Shown in pieces: positions 1-6,290 of a DNA stretch of 7,497 nucleotides. Location of the stretch: NCBI GenBank assembly GCA_017989935.1, contig JAGNOY010000058.1, forward strand, positions 1 to 7,497, written 5' to 3'. This DNA comes from Chitinophagaceae bacterium. GTDB taxonomy: Bacteria > Bacteroidota > Bacteroidia > Chitinophagales > Chitinophagaceae. The notes below the pieces were generated by a model that saw nothing but the letters and a program-made list of their open reading frames with translations, did not search any database and was not told the origin of the DNA. Numbering within the stretch: position 1 is the stretch's first letter; the number at the start of each line of letters is the position of its first letter. Made by a program: the position numbers and the translations under genes.

Positions 1-21
1 GTGTCATAATGCTTTAAAAAC

Positions 22-55
22 TGTGTCAATTTCATTTATTAATAATTTTGACACA
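22..55. promoter_or_regulatory. Inverted repeat overlapping a TAnnTTTG box (possible operator/promoter)
   Basis: TGTGTCAA at 22-29 is the exact reverse complement of TTGACACA at 48-55, giving 8-bp arms around an 18-nt AT-rich spacer. The right arm overlaps TAATTTTG (43-50), an exact match to the Bacteroidota -7 consensus TAnnTTTG on the plus strand. A third GTGTCA copy lies at 1-6. The spacing of the two arms (about 26 bp centre to centre) is long for a simple dimer site. I see no clear -33 TTTG. A regulatory role is inferred from the symmetry and the overlap only, and chance occurrence in AT-rich DNA is possible. Confidence 0.3.
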
Positions 56-115
56 AAAATCAAGTGTAACTGCATATTGAGTTTACGCAGTGGTGCACTT
101 TTACGGATAAGCATT

Positions 116-123
116 TATTTTTG
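116..123 (+). promoter_or_regulatory. Candidate -7 promoter box for the small gene at 190
   Basis: TATTTTTG matches the Bacteroidota sigma-A -7 consensus TAnnTTTG exactly and lies 66 nt before the ATG at 190, which would give a leader of roughly 60 nt. No convincing -33 TTTG is present about 20 nt upstream, so this is one of two candidates; the other box is at 43-50. Confidence 0.3.
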
Positions 124-189
124 AAATAGGTGGCATAGGATTTGAAAGTAGTTGGTATCTGACTTTACACATGTACAAAACATTATTTT

Positions 190-537
190 ATGAAATTAAA
201 TAAAAACACCCTTCGAGATTTTTCTTTATGGAATTATCTTGAAAAATGGTTTAAGAAAGATGAGAAACCAAGTTTTGATAATTCATTGTCTAAGAATATT
301 CGTTTGTATAAAAATAATTCTAAGTTATATACCAATTTATTTATCAGTTCAGCATACGATCAAAACTATCAAATTCAGTTAGTTGATAATTATGGAAAAG
401 TACTATATACAAAAACTACTGATTGTAATAGTGAGGCTAAAGTAATTGCCTTACCTACCAATTCATTTGCTGCAGGAAAATATGCAGTTATTGTATCCAA
501 TCAAACTGAAGAAGTTGTGATGCAGTTCGAAAAATAA
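190..537 (+). CDS. Small protein resembling a stand-alone T9SS C-terminal sorting domain
   Basis: This is a complete 115-residue protein of unknown function. Residues 1-30 are charged and aromatic (LWNYLEKWFKKDEK), with no signal peptide, lipobox or membrane segment. Residues about 35-115 follow the pattern of the type IX secretion C-terminal sorting domain (Por secretion tail): an N-terminal strand (IRLYKNN, where sorting domains usually have a YPNP-like motif), then YQIQLVDNYGKVLY (like 'v.iyd..Gkvv'), then SFAAGKYAVIVSN (like 'l..G.Y.v.v'), ending in a short beta strand and lysine. The ATG at 190 is the first in frame; an in-frame TGA lies at 160-162 with no start between, so nothing upstream in this frame supplies a leader. 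There is no Shine-Dalgarno sequence, which is usual for Bacteroidota. It could be a cytoplasmic protein with a similar beta-sandwich, a remnant of a larger secreted protein, or a small Bacteroidota family I do not know. The coding call is firm; the domain resemblance is by eye. Confidence 0.75.
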   Translation: MKLNKNTLRDFSLWNYLEKWFKKDEKPSFDNSLSKNIRLYKNNSKLYTNLFISSAYDQNYQIQLVDNYGKVLYTKTTDCNSEAKVIALPTNSFAAGKYAVIVSNQTEEVVMQFEK

Positions 538-574
538 TCCTTTACTTGTTGTTTTTATTTGTTGTTTAATATGT

Positions 575-601
575 ATAAGCCACCTTAATTAGGTGGCTTA
601 T
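575..601. terminator. Hairpin terminator between convergent genes
   Basis: ATAAGCCACCT (575-585) pairs perfectly with AGGTGGCTTAT (591-601), an 11-bp stem with a 5-nt TAATT loop. It lies 37 nt after the stop of the plus-strand small gene and 34 nt after the stop of the minus-strand citrate synthase gene, so it is well placed to end both transcripts. The downstream T tract on the plus strand is short (TTTC), and none is obvious on the minus strand. The function is therefore inferred mainly from stem strength and position. Confidence 0.75.
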
Positions 602-635
602 TTCATATGAGTCTCTTGAGTTTTATTTTAATCCA

Positions 636-1958
636 TTACTCTAAAGAAGAAATTTCTTTATTGAGCCATTGCTTAATTTGCACAGTCGTTACAGATTTTG
701 GTCTTTCTATTGGGAAACCATATACACGATCCCAACATAAGCTTGCTAAAACACCCAAAGCTCTTGACACACCAAACATCACTGTATAGAAATCTTCTTC
801 AATAAGTCCATAATGTTTAAGTAGCGCTCCTGAATGTGCATCTACATTTGGCCAAGGGTTTTTAATTTTACCTAAACTTTCTAAGATAGGTGGCACAACT
901 TCATAAACATTCCAAACTGTGCGTACTAATTTATCTTCAGCACAATATTTTTTACCAAACTCCATTTGTGCAATAAAACGAGGATCAGTTTTTCTTAATA
1001 CCGCATGTCCATAACCAGGCACCACTTTTCCGCTAGCCAGCGTTTTTTTCACATACTCGGCAATTTGATCCTTAGTAGGCAAGTCTGTATTTAATTCTTG
1101 ATTCATTTCCTCTATCCATCGTATTACTTCTTGATTGGCTAATCCGTGCAAAGGGCCTGCTAAACCATTCATACCAGCAGCAAAAGACAAATAAGGATCA
1201 CTTAATGCAGAGCCAACTAAATGAGTGGTATGTGCGCTCACATTTCCACCTTCATGATCTGCATGAATGGTTAAATATAGTCTCATTAATTCACGAAAAC
1301 CTTCATCTTCAAAACCTAACATATGGGCAAAATTGGCCGACCAATCTAACATGCCGTTTGGCTGAATATGGTCTCCATTTCTATATTTACGGCGATATAT
1401 GTATGCAGCAATCCTTGGTAGACGTGCTAACAAATTCATTGAATCTTCATATACATAATCCCAATAATCTTTTTTATTAATTCCTTCATTATAAGCTTTG
1501 GCAAACAACGATTCTGTTTGAAGCGCCATAATGCCAATGCTAAATTGAGTCATAGGATGAGTATGTTGAGGTAAGGCCTCGATCGCATCAAACACATAAT
1601 TAGGTACATGAGAGCGACGTGCAAGTACTGCAGTAATATGATCAACTTCGTCTTCAGAAGGAATTTCTCCGATTAGCATTAAATGAAAAAGTCCCTCTGG
1701 CAAAGGTTGAGATCCGCCTTCTGCGTGTGGTAATTTTTCTACTAATTCGGGAATGGAATAACCCCTGAAGCGAATTCCTTCATTGGCATCAAGCAAAGAA
1801 GTTTCTGTTACCAAACCAATAATGCCTCTCATTCCTTGATAGACTTGAGCCAACGTGACTGTGTCTACCACTGTATCTCCTTGCTCTTTGATTAATGTTT
1901 TAATTGCTTCTGCTTGTTCTAAGGCAATTCCGTGAAATTGTTCTTTTAATTTACCCAT
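636..1958 (-). CDS. gltA: Citrate synthase, eukaryotic-type (type I)
   Basis: This cytoplasmic enzyme condenses acetyl-CoA and oxaloacetate to citrate, the entry step of the TCA cycle. The 440-residue protein resembles the mitochondrial-type dimeric enzyme much more than the E. coli hexameric GltA. Near-diagnostic segments are EGGNVSAHTTHLVGSALSDP (236-255), NGLAGPLHGLANQEV (264-278), VVPGYGHAVLRKTDPR (312-327) and KNPWPNVDAHSGALL (366-380). The catalytic triad of the family is His271, His318 and Asp373, matching pig His274, His320 and Asp375. I start at the ATG at 1958. The frame stays open to a TTG at 2006, but that codon lies inside the likely promoter box (2004-2011), and the extra 16 residues do not resemble the family N-terminus. 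The gene is last in the minus-strand block, 75 nt after the DUF4296 gene, with its own promoter candidate. All key residues are intact. The symbol gltA is the generic bacterial name; citA or cs are alternatives. Confidence 0.97.
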   Translation of the reverse strand: MGKLKEQFHGIALEQAEAIKTLIKEQGDTVVDTVTLAQVYQGMRGIIGLVTETSLLDANEGIRFRGYSIPELVEKLPHAEGGSQPLPEGLFHLMLIGEIPSEDEVDHITAVLARRSHVPNYVFDAIEALPQHTHPMTQFSIGIMALQTESLFAKAYNEGINKKDYWDYVYEDSMNLLARLPRIAAYIYRRKYRNGDHIQPNGMLDWSANFAHMLGFEDEGFRELMRLYLTIHADHEGGNVSAHTTHLVGSALSDPYLSFAAGMNGLAGPLHGLANQEVIRWIEEMNQELNTDLPTKDQIAEYVKKTLASGKVVPGYGHAVLRKTDPRFIAQMEFGKKYCAEDKLVRTVWNVYEVVPPILESLGKIKNPWPNVDAHSGALLKHYGLIEEDFYTVMFGVSRALGVLASLCWDRVYGFPIERPKSVTTVQIKQWLNKEISSLE

Positions 1959-2003
1959 GATTTTTAAAATTATTGCGAATTTATCATTAATGAAGCAATG
2001 CCC

Positions 2004-2011
2004 CAAAACTA
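2004..2011 (-). promoter_or_regulatory. -7 promoter box for citrate synthase
   Basis: The minus strand reads TAGTTTTG, an exact match to the Bacteroidota consensus TAnnTTTG, 45 nt before the ATG at 1958. It lies in the 75-nt gap after the DUF4296 gene, so citrate synthase can probably be transcribed independently of the upstream block. I see no clear -33 TTTG. The box also argues against the TTG at 2006 as the start codon. Confidence 0.5.
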
Positions 2012-2033
2012 TTCTGTCGATTTTATATAATAA

Positions 2034-2387
2034 TCACTTATCAACTTTAGCAGCCATAATGGTAAGCTCACTTAGCATTTTCTGATAAGCCGAGTCTAGC
2101 AATTCTGGATGACTCTTATACCATTCCATACTAACTGAAAACCTCTTCTCAGTCACATGGTGTTTTTTTAAAATAGAAGCATCCCAAACATTTAAGCTAT
2201 CAACATTTTTTAAGTCTCTTTGAAGGGAATCTTTTGGGAGATGCTGTGCATAAGCCTCGGCAAGATGTAAATCAAGTAAAACTTGGCTCAATTCCGGTAG
2301 TGTCAATATTTTATCTTCATTTGAACAAGCCGTGAACTTACCTACAAGAGTCAGCAATATGAAAAATATGGATAGCCGTTTGATCAT
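2034..2387 (-). CDS. DUF4296-family lipoprotein
   Basis: This is a 117-residue probable lipoprotein. Residues 1-20 form a lipoprotein signal peptide (MIKRLSIFFILLTLVGK then FTAC), with Cys21 as the lipidated residue, so it should be exported and membrane-anchored. The body matches the DUF4296 pattern I recall: a helix with LSQVLLDLHLAEAYA (33-47), then LKKHHVTEKRFSVSMEWYKS (73-92), HPELLDSAYQKMLSEL (93-108), and a helical tail. The family is largely restricted to Bacteroidota and its role is unknown. The gene begins 11 nt after the stop of the DUF4835/PorD gene, which suggests co-transcription and possibly an envelope function linked to its neighbours. Without the envelope context I could not suggest any role. 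Confidence 0.85.
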   Translation of the reverse strand: MIKRLSIFFILLTLVGKFTACSNEDKILTLPELSQVLLDLHLAEAYAQHLPKDSLQRDLKNVDSLNVWDASILKKHHVTEKRFSVSMEWYKSHPELLDSAYQKMLSELTIMAAKVDK

Positions 2388-2398
2388 GTTTAAAAACT

Positions 2399-3322
2399 TT
2401 ATGGCTTCATCAATTCTGCATATTTACCCGCGTTGGCAATATCTAGTGATGAAAGAATTGGTATCAGTTTTTGTTTATCAGCCATACTTGCATTAGACAT
2501 AAAACCTTGAATTTCGTCGCTTTTGGTATTAAAAAAAACTTGCATCAACATGGTTGAAGGATTATCAGCATTGATTTGTTGTAAAACAGGAAAAAGCCCA
2601 TTAATTGAAAGCCTAGCTTCTTCAGGATTGGTGCTTAACACATCTAATCCTAATCTATGATATTTATAAAAAACATCCCTAAATCCAATAAATCTTGCAT
2701 TCAAAATTTGATCGATAAACCAAAACCTATTTCGTTGACTTTCCGAACCTTTCCAACCTACAATGGTTTTATGTTCTGGTGCATTATTTGCGATATTCAA
2801 TGCTTTATTGAAAAATTCCGTGCCACCTTTAGGCGAAAAACTATCATAATCTAATCCCAAAATCATGTATGCATAATAGGCTAACACCGCAGTTAGGTTA
2901 GATTCTAATGGATCATTTCCTGCAATTCTGGTATCACTAAATTCTAAATTTTGAAACTGAATATACTTGAAGGCTAAATCCTTGTCGGTAAAATTAATCA
3001 GCGGAGAATTGTAATTGGTATTATAAACTGGTCTGTTGGCCTGAACAGAAATACGGCCAATAAATCCACCTTCTGTGCCCTCAATTGATTTGGAGATGAC
3101 AATATTGATTACACATTCAATTTTTTCTTTAGTATCAAAAGCATCATTGCCCCATTTCCTTTTATTCATAAAATCTGCCACCCCTTGCTCTAAAGTTTTA
3201 AATACTTTTCCATCTACACCTTGTATCTGATCTGCAATCACATTAGCCTTGCAAAATAACTCTTGACTTTGTGCTGTTGCATGGCATCCCAAGAGTAAAA
3301 AAATGAGGAGTTTTATCTTCAT
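2399..3322 (-). CDS. porD: DUF4835 family protein, probable T9SS component PorD
   Basis: This is an exported protein of 307 residues. It has a signal peptide at about 1-18 (MKIKLLIFLLLGCHATAQ), followed by the family's conserved start ELFCKANVIADQIQG (21-35), FKTLEQGVADFMNKRKW (41-57), RPVYNTNYNSPLINF (97-111), LAYYAYMILGLDYDSFSPKGG (147-167), GWKGSESQRNRFWFIDQILN (189-208) and YKYHRLGLD (219-227). These match DUF4835, which some databases call type IX secretion protein PorD; I recall that name but cannot verify it here. The cysteine in LLLGC (Cys13) makes a weak lipobox, but cleavage after ATAQ is more likely. The ATG overlaps the coaBC stop (ATGA), implying translational coupling. The length is normal for the family and no disruption is seen. 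The symbol is tentative; family membership is firm. Confidence 0.88.
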   Translation of the reverse strand: MKIKLLIFLLLGCHATAQSQELFCKANVIADQIQGVDGKVFKTLEQGVADFMNKRKWGNDAFDTKEKIECVINIVISKSIEGTEGGFIGRISVQANRPVYNTNYNSPLINFTDKDLAFKYIQFQNLEFSDTRIAGNDPLESNLTAVLAYYAYMILGLDYDSFSPKGGTEFFNKALNIANNAPEHKTIVGWKGSESQRNRFWFIDQILNARFIGFRDVFYKYHRLGLDVLSTNPEEARLSINGLFPVLQQINADNPSTMLMQVFFNTKSDEIQGFMSNASMADKQKLIPILSSLDIANAGKYAELMKP

Positions 3323-4509
3323 GGCATTAATTCAATTAGTTTGTCAACAATATCAATGGCTACTTCTTGTTTAGATTTTATCGTGTAGTTTGTTTCTGAG
3401 CCGTTTTTACAAAAAATAGTTATTTTATTTGTATCCTTTCCAAATCCTGCTCCTTCATCATTCAATGAATTCATCACTATAGCATCGGCATTTTTCTCCA
3501 CTAATTTTTTTAAAGCATAGGCTTTTTCATCTCTGTTTTCTAGCGCAAAACCAATCAATACCTGACTCTCCTTTTTTAAACTGCCTAGCTCTTTGAGTAT
3601 ATCCTTTGTTTTAGTCAAGCTGATATTAAATTCACCCTCTTTTTTCTTAATTTTTGAATCGGACACTTCAACAGGCGTATAATCAGCTACAGCTGCAGAC
3701 ATGATGCCAAAATCCATTTGATCAAAACAACTTACACAAGCTTCATACATTTGGGCAGCCGATCTTACACGGGTAACATGTATCAAGGGGTTGGTGATTT
3801 GAATAGTACTTGGACCAAGCACCAACTCTACTTCACAACCACGCGATGCTAATTCTATTGCAATGGCTACGCCCATTTTTCCTGTACTATAATTTCCAAT
3901 AAAACGCACAGGATCTAAGTTTTCGTATGTAGGCCCTGCTGTAACTAATGCTTTTTTTTCACTCAGTTGTTTTCTTTGATCAAAAAAAAGGGCTACTGAC
4001 GAAAATATAGATTCAGGCTCCATCATTCTGCCCATGCCAATTAACCCACTCGCTAATTCTCCATGTTCAGCATTTAATATATGATGCCCAAAAGATTTCA
4101 AGGTGTTTAAATTTTTCGTATTCGCTGCATGATGCCACATGTCTTCATCCATAGCCGGTGCAATCATGATTGGACAAGTCGCAGAAAAATACACAGACAT
4201 CAACAAATTATCACAAAGTCCCTGAGCCATTTTCGACAAACTATTCATGGATGCAGGTGCAATAAGCATAAGATCTGCCCAACGACCAAGCATCACATGG
4301 TTTTCCCAAGCATGATCATTGGTTAATTGCAAACCAACATTATTTTTTGATAGGGTAGCCAATACTACTGGAGAAACAAATTCGGCCGAAGCGGGCGTCA
4401 TCACAACTTTAACTTCTGCGCCTGCCTTTACAAACAACCTCACTAAAGAAGGAATCTTATATGCTGCAATACTGCCTGTAATGCCTATGAGAATTTTTTT
4501 ACCTTTCAT
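3319..4509 (-). CDS. coaBC: Bifunctional phosphopantothenoylcysteine decarboxylase / phosphopantothenate-cysteine ligase
   Basis: This is the cytoplasmic two-domain enzyme (396 residues) of coenzyme A synthesis. The C-terminal CoaB domain joins cysteine to 4'-phosphopantothenate using CTP, and the N-terminal FMN-dependent CoaC domain decarboxylates the product to 4'-phosphopantetheine. CoaC (about 1-175) has GITGSIAAYK (9-18), catalytic His71 in NHVMLGRWAD, APAS (84-87), APAMDEDMW (117-125) and GMGRMMEP (158-165). CoaB (about 184-396) has VTAGPTYENLDPVRFIGNYS (189-208), STGKMG, AAVADYTP (272-279), the lysine-rich KIKKK at 286-290, which holds the family's ligase lysine, and IGFALE (319-324). 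Two positions differ from the E. coli-type motifs: Asp121 in PAMD where Asn is usual, and Ser154 in ELASG where E. coli has the clamp cysteine. I believe both are common in Bacteroidota. The stop overlaps the PorD start (ATGA). The hotdog gene ends 63 nt upstream, and a promoter-like box precedes the ATG. Confidence 0.97.
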   Translation of the reverse strand: MKGKKILIGITGSIAAYKIPSLVRLFVKAGAEVKVVMTPASAEFVSPVVLATLSKNNVGLQLTNDHAWENHVMLGRWADLMLIAPASMNSLSKMAQGLCDNLLMSVYFSATCPIMIAPAMDEDMWHHAANTKNLNTLKSFGHHILNAEHGELASGLIGMGRMMEPESIFSSVALFFDQRKQLSEKKALVTAGPTYENLDPVRFIGNYSTGKMGVAIAIELASRGCEVELVLGPSTIQITNPLIHVTRVRSAAQMYEACVSCFDQMDFGIMSAAVADYTPVEVSDSKIKKKEGEFNISLTKTKDILKELGSLKKESQVLIGFALENRDEKAYALKKLVEKNADAIVMNSLNDEGAGFGKDTNKITIFCKNGSETNYTIKSKQEVAIDIVDKLIELMP

Positions 4510-4515
4510 GGTTTA

Positions 4516-4523
4516 CAAAGATG
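4516..4523 (-). promoter_or_regulatory. Promoter-like box directly upstream of coaBC
   Basis: The minus strand reads CATCTTTG, one mismatch from TAnnTTTG, 6 nt before the coaBC ATG at 4509. If active it would give a nearly leaderless coaBC-porD-DUF4296 transcript in addition to read-through from bamD. The 63-nt gap after the preceding gene leaves room for such a promoter. The mismatch in the first base makes this weak. Confidence 0.25.
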
Positions 4524-4572
4524 CAACTTTTACCTAAACCAATTACATGAATTCCGATAACTAAACAGTAAT

Positions 4573-4992
4573 TTATGATTTTAGCGTAACAAACCAAGTA
4601 TATTCTCCGGTAAATACTAATTCATGGTTACTTGTATATAATCGAACTTCAATTGAAAACAACACTTTTTTCTTGTCTTCAAGCTCCTGACTAATTTGCT
4701 TCACTGTAATCCCTTTAAATTTGGCAGTCGAGTACAAATCTTCATTCGACACTCTATGATACTTAATTTTAGATGATCTAAGTAAAGGAATAGTACCATC
4801 AGCAATATCTGCAAACTTTTTATTTAACAAATACCCTGCAGTAGTTTCAGCCAAAGTATAAGAAGCTGAAGCATGTATTGAACCTAGATGATTGCAAACA
4901 AGCCTTGTATATCCCAACTTTAATAAATATTGGCTTAGGTCAGAAACTTCAATCCCAAGATTGAGTGTAAGTGGAAGGTCTAGTACTTCCAT
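4573..4992 (-). CDS. Hotdog-fold acyl-CoA thioesterase-like protein (PaaI/DUF4442-like)
   Basis: This 139-residue cytoplasmic protein has no signal peptide or membrane segment. Residues 30-55 (VCNHLGSIHASASYTLAETTAGYL) fit the hotdog thioesterase active-site segment 'N..G.vHa.a.ytLaE.a.G', with Asn34, His40 and Glu49 in the catalytic positions of the PaaI/DUF4442 group. The rest alternates strands, as expected for a hotdog: IPLLRSSKIKYHR (68-80), LYSTAKFKG (86-94), KKVLFSIEVRLYTS (108-121), ELVFTGEYTWFV (124-135). Such enzymes hydrolyse acyl-CoA or acyl-ACP thioesters; the substrate cannot be read from sequence. The gene lies 40 nt after rpoZ and 63 nt before coaBC, on the same strand, so it is probably part of the operon. 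Its position next to a CoA-synthesis gene is suggestive but not proof of a linked function. Its presence between rpoZ and coaBC is not part of the arrangement I know best. Confidence 0.75.
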   Translation of the reverse strand: MEVLDLPLTLNLGIEVSDLSQYLLKLGYTRLVCNHLGSIHASASYTLAETTAGYLLNKKFADIADGTIPLLRSSKIKYHRVSNEDLYSTAKFKGITVKQISQELEDKKKVLFSIEVRLYTSNHELVFTGEYTWFVTLKS

Positions 4993-5032
4993 AAATAAAA
5001 AAAGGGTTAGTAGGTTAGATTAAGGCGAAGAA

Positions 5033-5362
5033 TTAATCTTCTTTTCTTCTGTGATAAATTTTATCATTCAAAAGTTCATGTGTAGCCTGGATCGCTGGAT
5101 TTGCCATTCTTTCATAAAATCGAGAAATTTCAATTTGCTCTTTATTCTCGTTGATTTCTTCTAAATTGTCATTCAAACTTCCAAACTCCTCTAATTTTCT
5201 ATGTAATTCGTCTTTAATACGGGTATTAATTTGATTAGAACGCTTAGCTATGATCGAAATTGACTCATAAATATTACCAGTTTTGTCTTGCAAAAGTTGC
5301 AAATCTCTTGCTTCAATGGTAGGATTCGTTGTATTAATCAATAATTTTTTTACCTGTGTCAT
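5033..5362 (-). CDS. rpoZ: DNA-directed RNA polymerase subunit omega (Bacteroidota type)
   Basis: This is the small accessory subunit of RNA polymerase that binds beta' and aids assembly. The 109-residue protein shows the Bacteroidota version of the family: TTNPTIEARDLQLLQDKTGN (11-30) followed by the core IYESISIIAKRSNQI (31-45), then the charged helix IKDELHRKLEEF (49-60) and the acidic tail EEINENKEQIEISRFYERM (68-86). The core KRxNQI segment corresponds to the conserved ARRxxQ region of canonical omega. Its ATG overlaps the bamD stop (ATGA), as in translationally coupled pairs, and the hotdog gene follows after 40 nt. It is easily missed by searches using proteobacterial RpoZ; synteny with bamD and coaBC supports the call. 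Confidence 0.88.
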   Translation of the reverse strand: MTQVKKLLINTTNPTIEARDLQLLQDKTGNIYESISIIAKRSNQINTRIKDELHRKLEEFGSLNDNLEEINENKEQIEISRFYERMANPAIQATHELLNDKIYHRRKED

Positions 5363-6162
5363 AACTTACTTAGTTTTTTTAAGGATTGCAAAGATAATGA
5401 ATTTATTTTCTCAACCTCACTTCTATATTGGCTTTTTGGGTATTTCGACAAAAAGTCCTTATAATCTGCTATGGCTCGGTTATATCTTTCTTCTTGTTTT
5501 TCAGGAATACTAAGCTGGGCGTACTTATAACTCGATTTTACAATCATCAATTGATAGTAATCTGCACTTTTCGAGTCAGGATATTTTCGCAAGATCTGTT
5601 CAAAAGCAACAACAGCCGCCTTGTATTCTCCAATTTTATAATAAAGCTCAGCGCCATATTGATCTTTCACCTCTAGTTTGGCCCTCGATTCATCTATCAA
5701 TTTATTGGCATCCTTTACCCTTTTCGATTCTGGATGCGTATTCACAAAGGCTTGCAACTCTCCAATGGACTTAATCGTATTCGACTGATCTAAGGTATAT
5801 TCAGGCGATAATTTATTTAAACAAAGGCTATTCAAATACTCACATTCCTCTGCTTTAGGCGACTTAGGAAACAAATCTGCAAAATTTTTAAAATGATACG
5901 AGGCTGCTAAATAGTTCTTATCGTAGTAAAATGAAAAAGCATACTTATAATAGATAGCCTCAAAATTCTTAGTCCCCTTATATACCGTTAACAGCTCTTC
6001 ATACAAGGTATTGGCTTTGGTATACTGCTTTTTATCGTAGTACTCATCAGCTTTTTGTAACTTATACGTGTAATCCTTACTTTTCAGAATCTTCTCAAAA
6101 TTATTTTTGCAAGCACCAAGTAGCACCACACAACTGAGGAAGAGAAATAAATATTTTTTCAT
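5359..6162 (-). CDS. bamD: Outer membrane protein assembly factor BamD
   Basis: This is the lipoprotein of the BAM complex that helps insert beta-barrel proteins into the outer membrane, acting at its periplasmic face with BamA. The 267-residue protein has a clear lipoprotein signal (MKKYLFLFLSCVVLLGAC, lipidated Cys18). The remainder is TPR-like helical repeats: about 34-67 (ADEYYDKKQYTKANTLYEEL), 70-103, 171-204 (AELYYKIGEYKAAVVAFEQI) and 226-249 (RAIADYKDFLSKYPKSQYR), with typical 'YP.S' turns (FPKSPKA, HPESKRV, YPDSKSA, YPKSQYR). The length and repeat layout fit BamD/YfiO. It is the first gene of the minus-strand block, overlaps rpoZ by 4 nt, and has a promoter box directly upstream. The alternative, a generic TPR lipoprotein, is unlikely given this neighbourhood. 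Confidence 0.93.
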   Translation of the reverse strand: MKKYLFLFLSCVVLLGACKNNFEKILKSKDYTYKLQKADEYYDKKQYTKANTLYEELLTVYKGTKNFEAIYYKYAFSFYYDKNYLAASYHFKNFADLFPKSPKAEECEYLNSLCLNKLSPEYTLDQSNTIKSIGELQAFVNTHPESKRVKDANKLIDESRAKLEVKDQYGAELYYKIGEYKAAVVAFEQILRKYPDSKSADYYQLMIVKSSYKYAQLSIPEKQEERYNRAIADYKDFLSKYPKSQYRSEVEKINSLSLQSLKKLSKL

Positions 6163-6172
6163 GCAATGGGCG

Positions 6173-6180
6173 CAAATATA
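6173..6180 (-). promoter_or_regulatory. -7 promoter box for the bamD operon
   Basis: The minus strand reads TATATTTG, an exact match to TAnnTTTG, ending 10 nt before the bamD ATG at 6162. Transcription would start within a few bases of the start codon, giving a very short leader, so translation could not rely on a Shine-Dalgarno sequence (none is present). A matching -33 TTTG is not evident. Confidence 0.5.
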
Positions 6181-6290
6181 ATATTTTGAAGTCAGATCAC
6201 CCTTAAAGAAATGTTATAAAAAACAAGCTTGGTGGCTCCGTTTGCCTTCATTAAGTTCAAATTAAAGTTTTTCAGTAAATATTTTATTGT

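Noticed and set aside
171..203. Ten-codon frame from the ATG at 171, a possible leader peptide overlapping the small gene
   Set aside because: It is very short, has no attenuator-like hairpin or codon bias, and could arise by chance.
607..789. Open frame on the plus strand opposite the 3' end of citrate synthase
   Set aside because: It lies antisense to a clearly real gene, and its product shows no domain or membrane pattern.
1205..1480. 91-codon plus-strand frame opposite citrate synthase
   Set aside because: It is His- and Asn-rich low-quality sequence that mirrors the conserved coding strand. It is a shadow frame.
1959..2006. Sixteen-codon N-terminal extension of citrate synthase from a TTG at 2006
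   Set aside because: The TTG is part of the TAGTTTTG promoter box, the extra residues do not match the family, and an ATG at 1958 gives the normal length.
2435..2445. Search for CRISPR arrays, tRNA genes and insertion sequences across the window
   Set aside because: No regularly spaced repeats, cloverleaf sequences or transposase genes were seen. The coordinates are a placeholder.
4129..4537. Plus-strand frames opposite coaBC
   Set aside because: They are antisense to well-conserved CoaC motifs, with no recognisable product.
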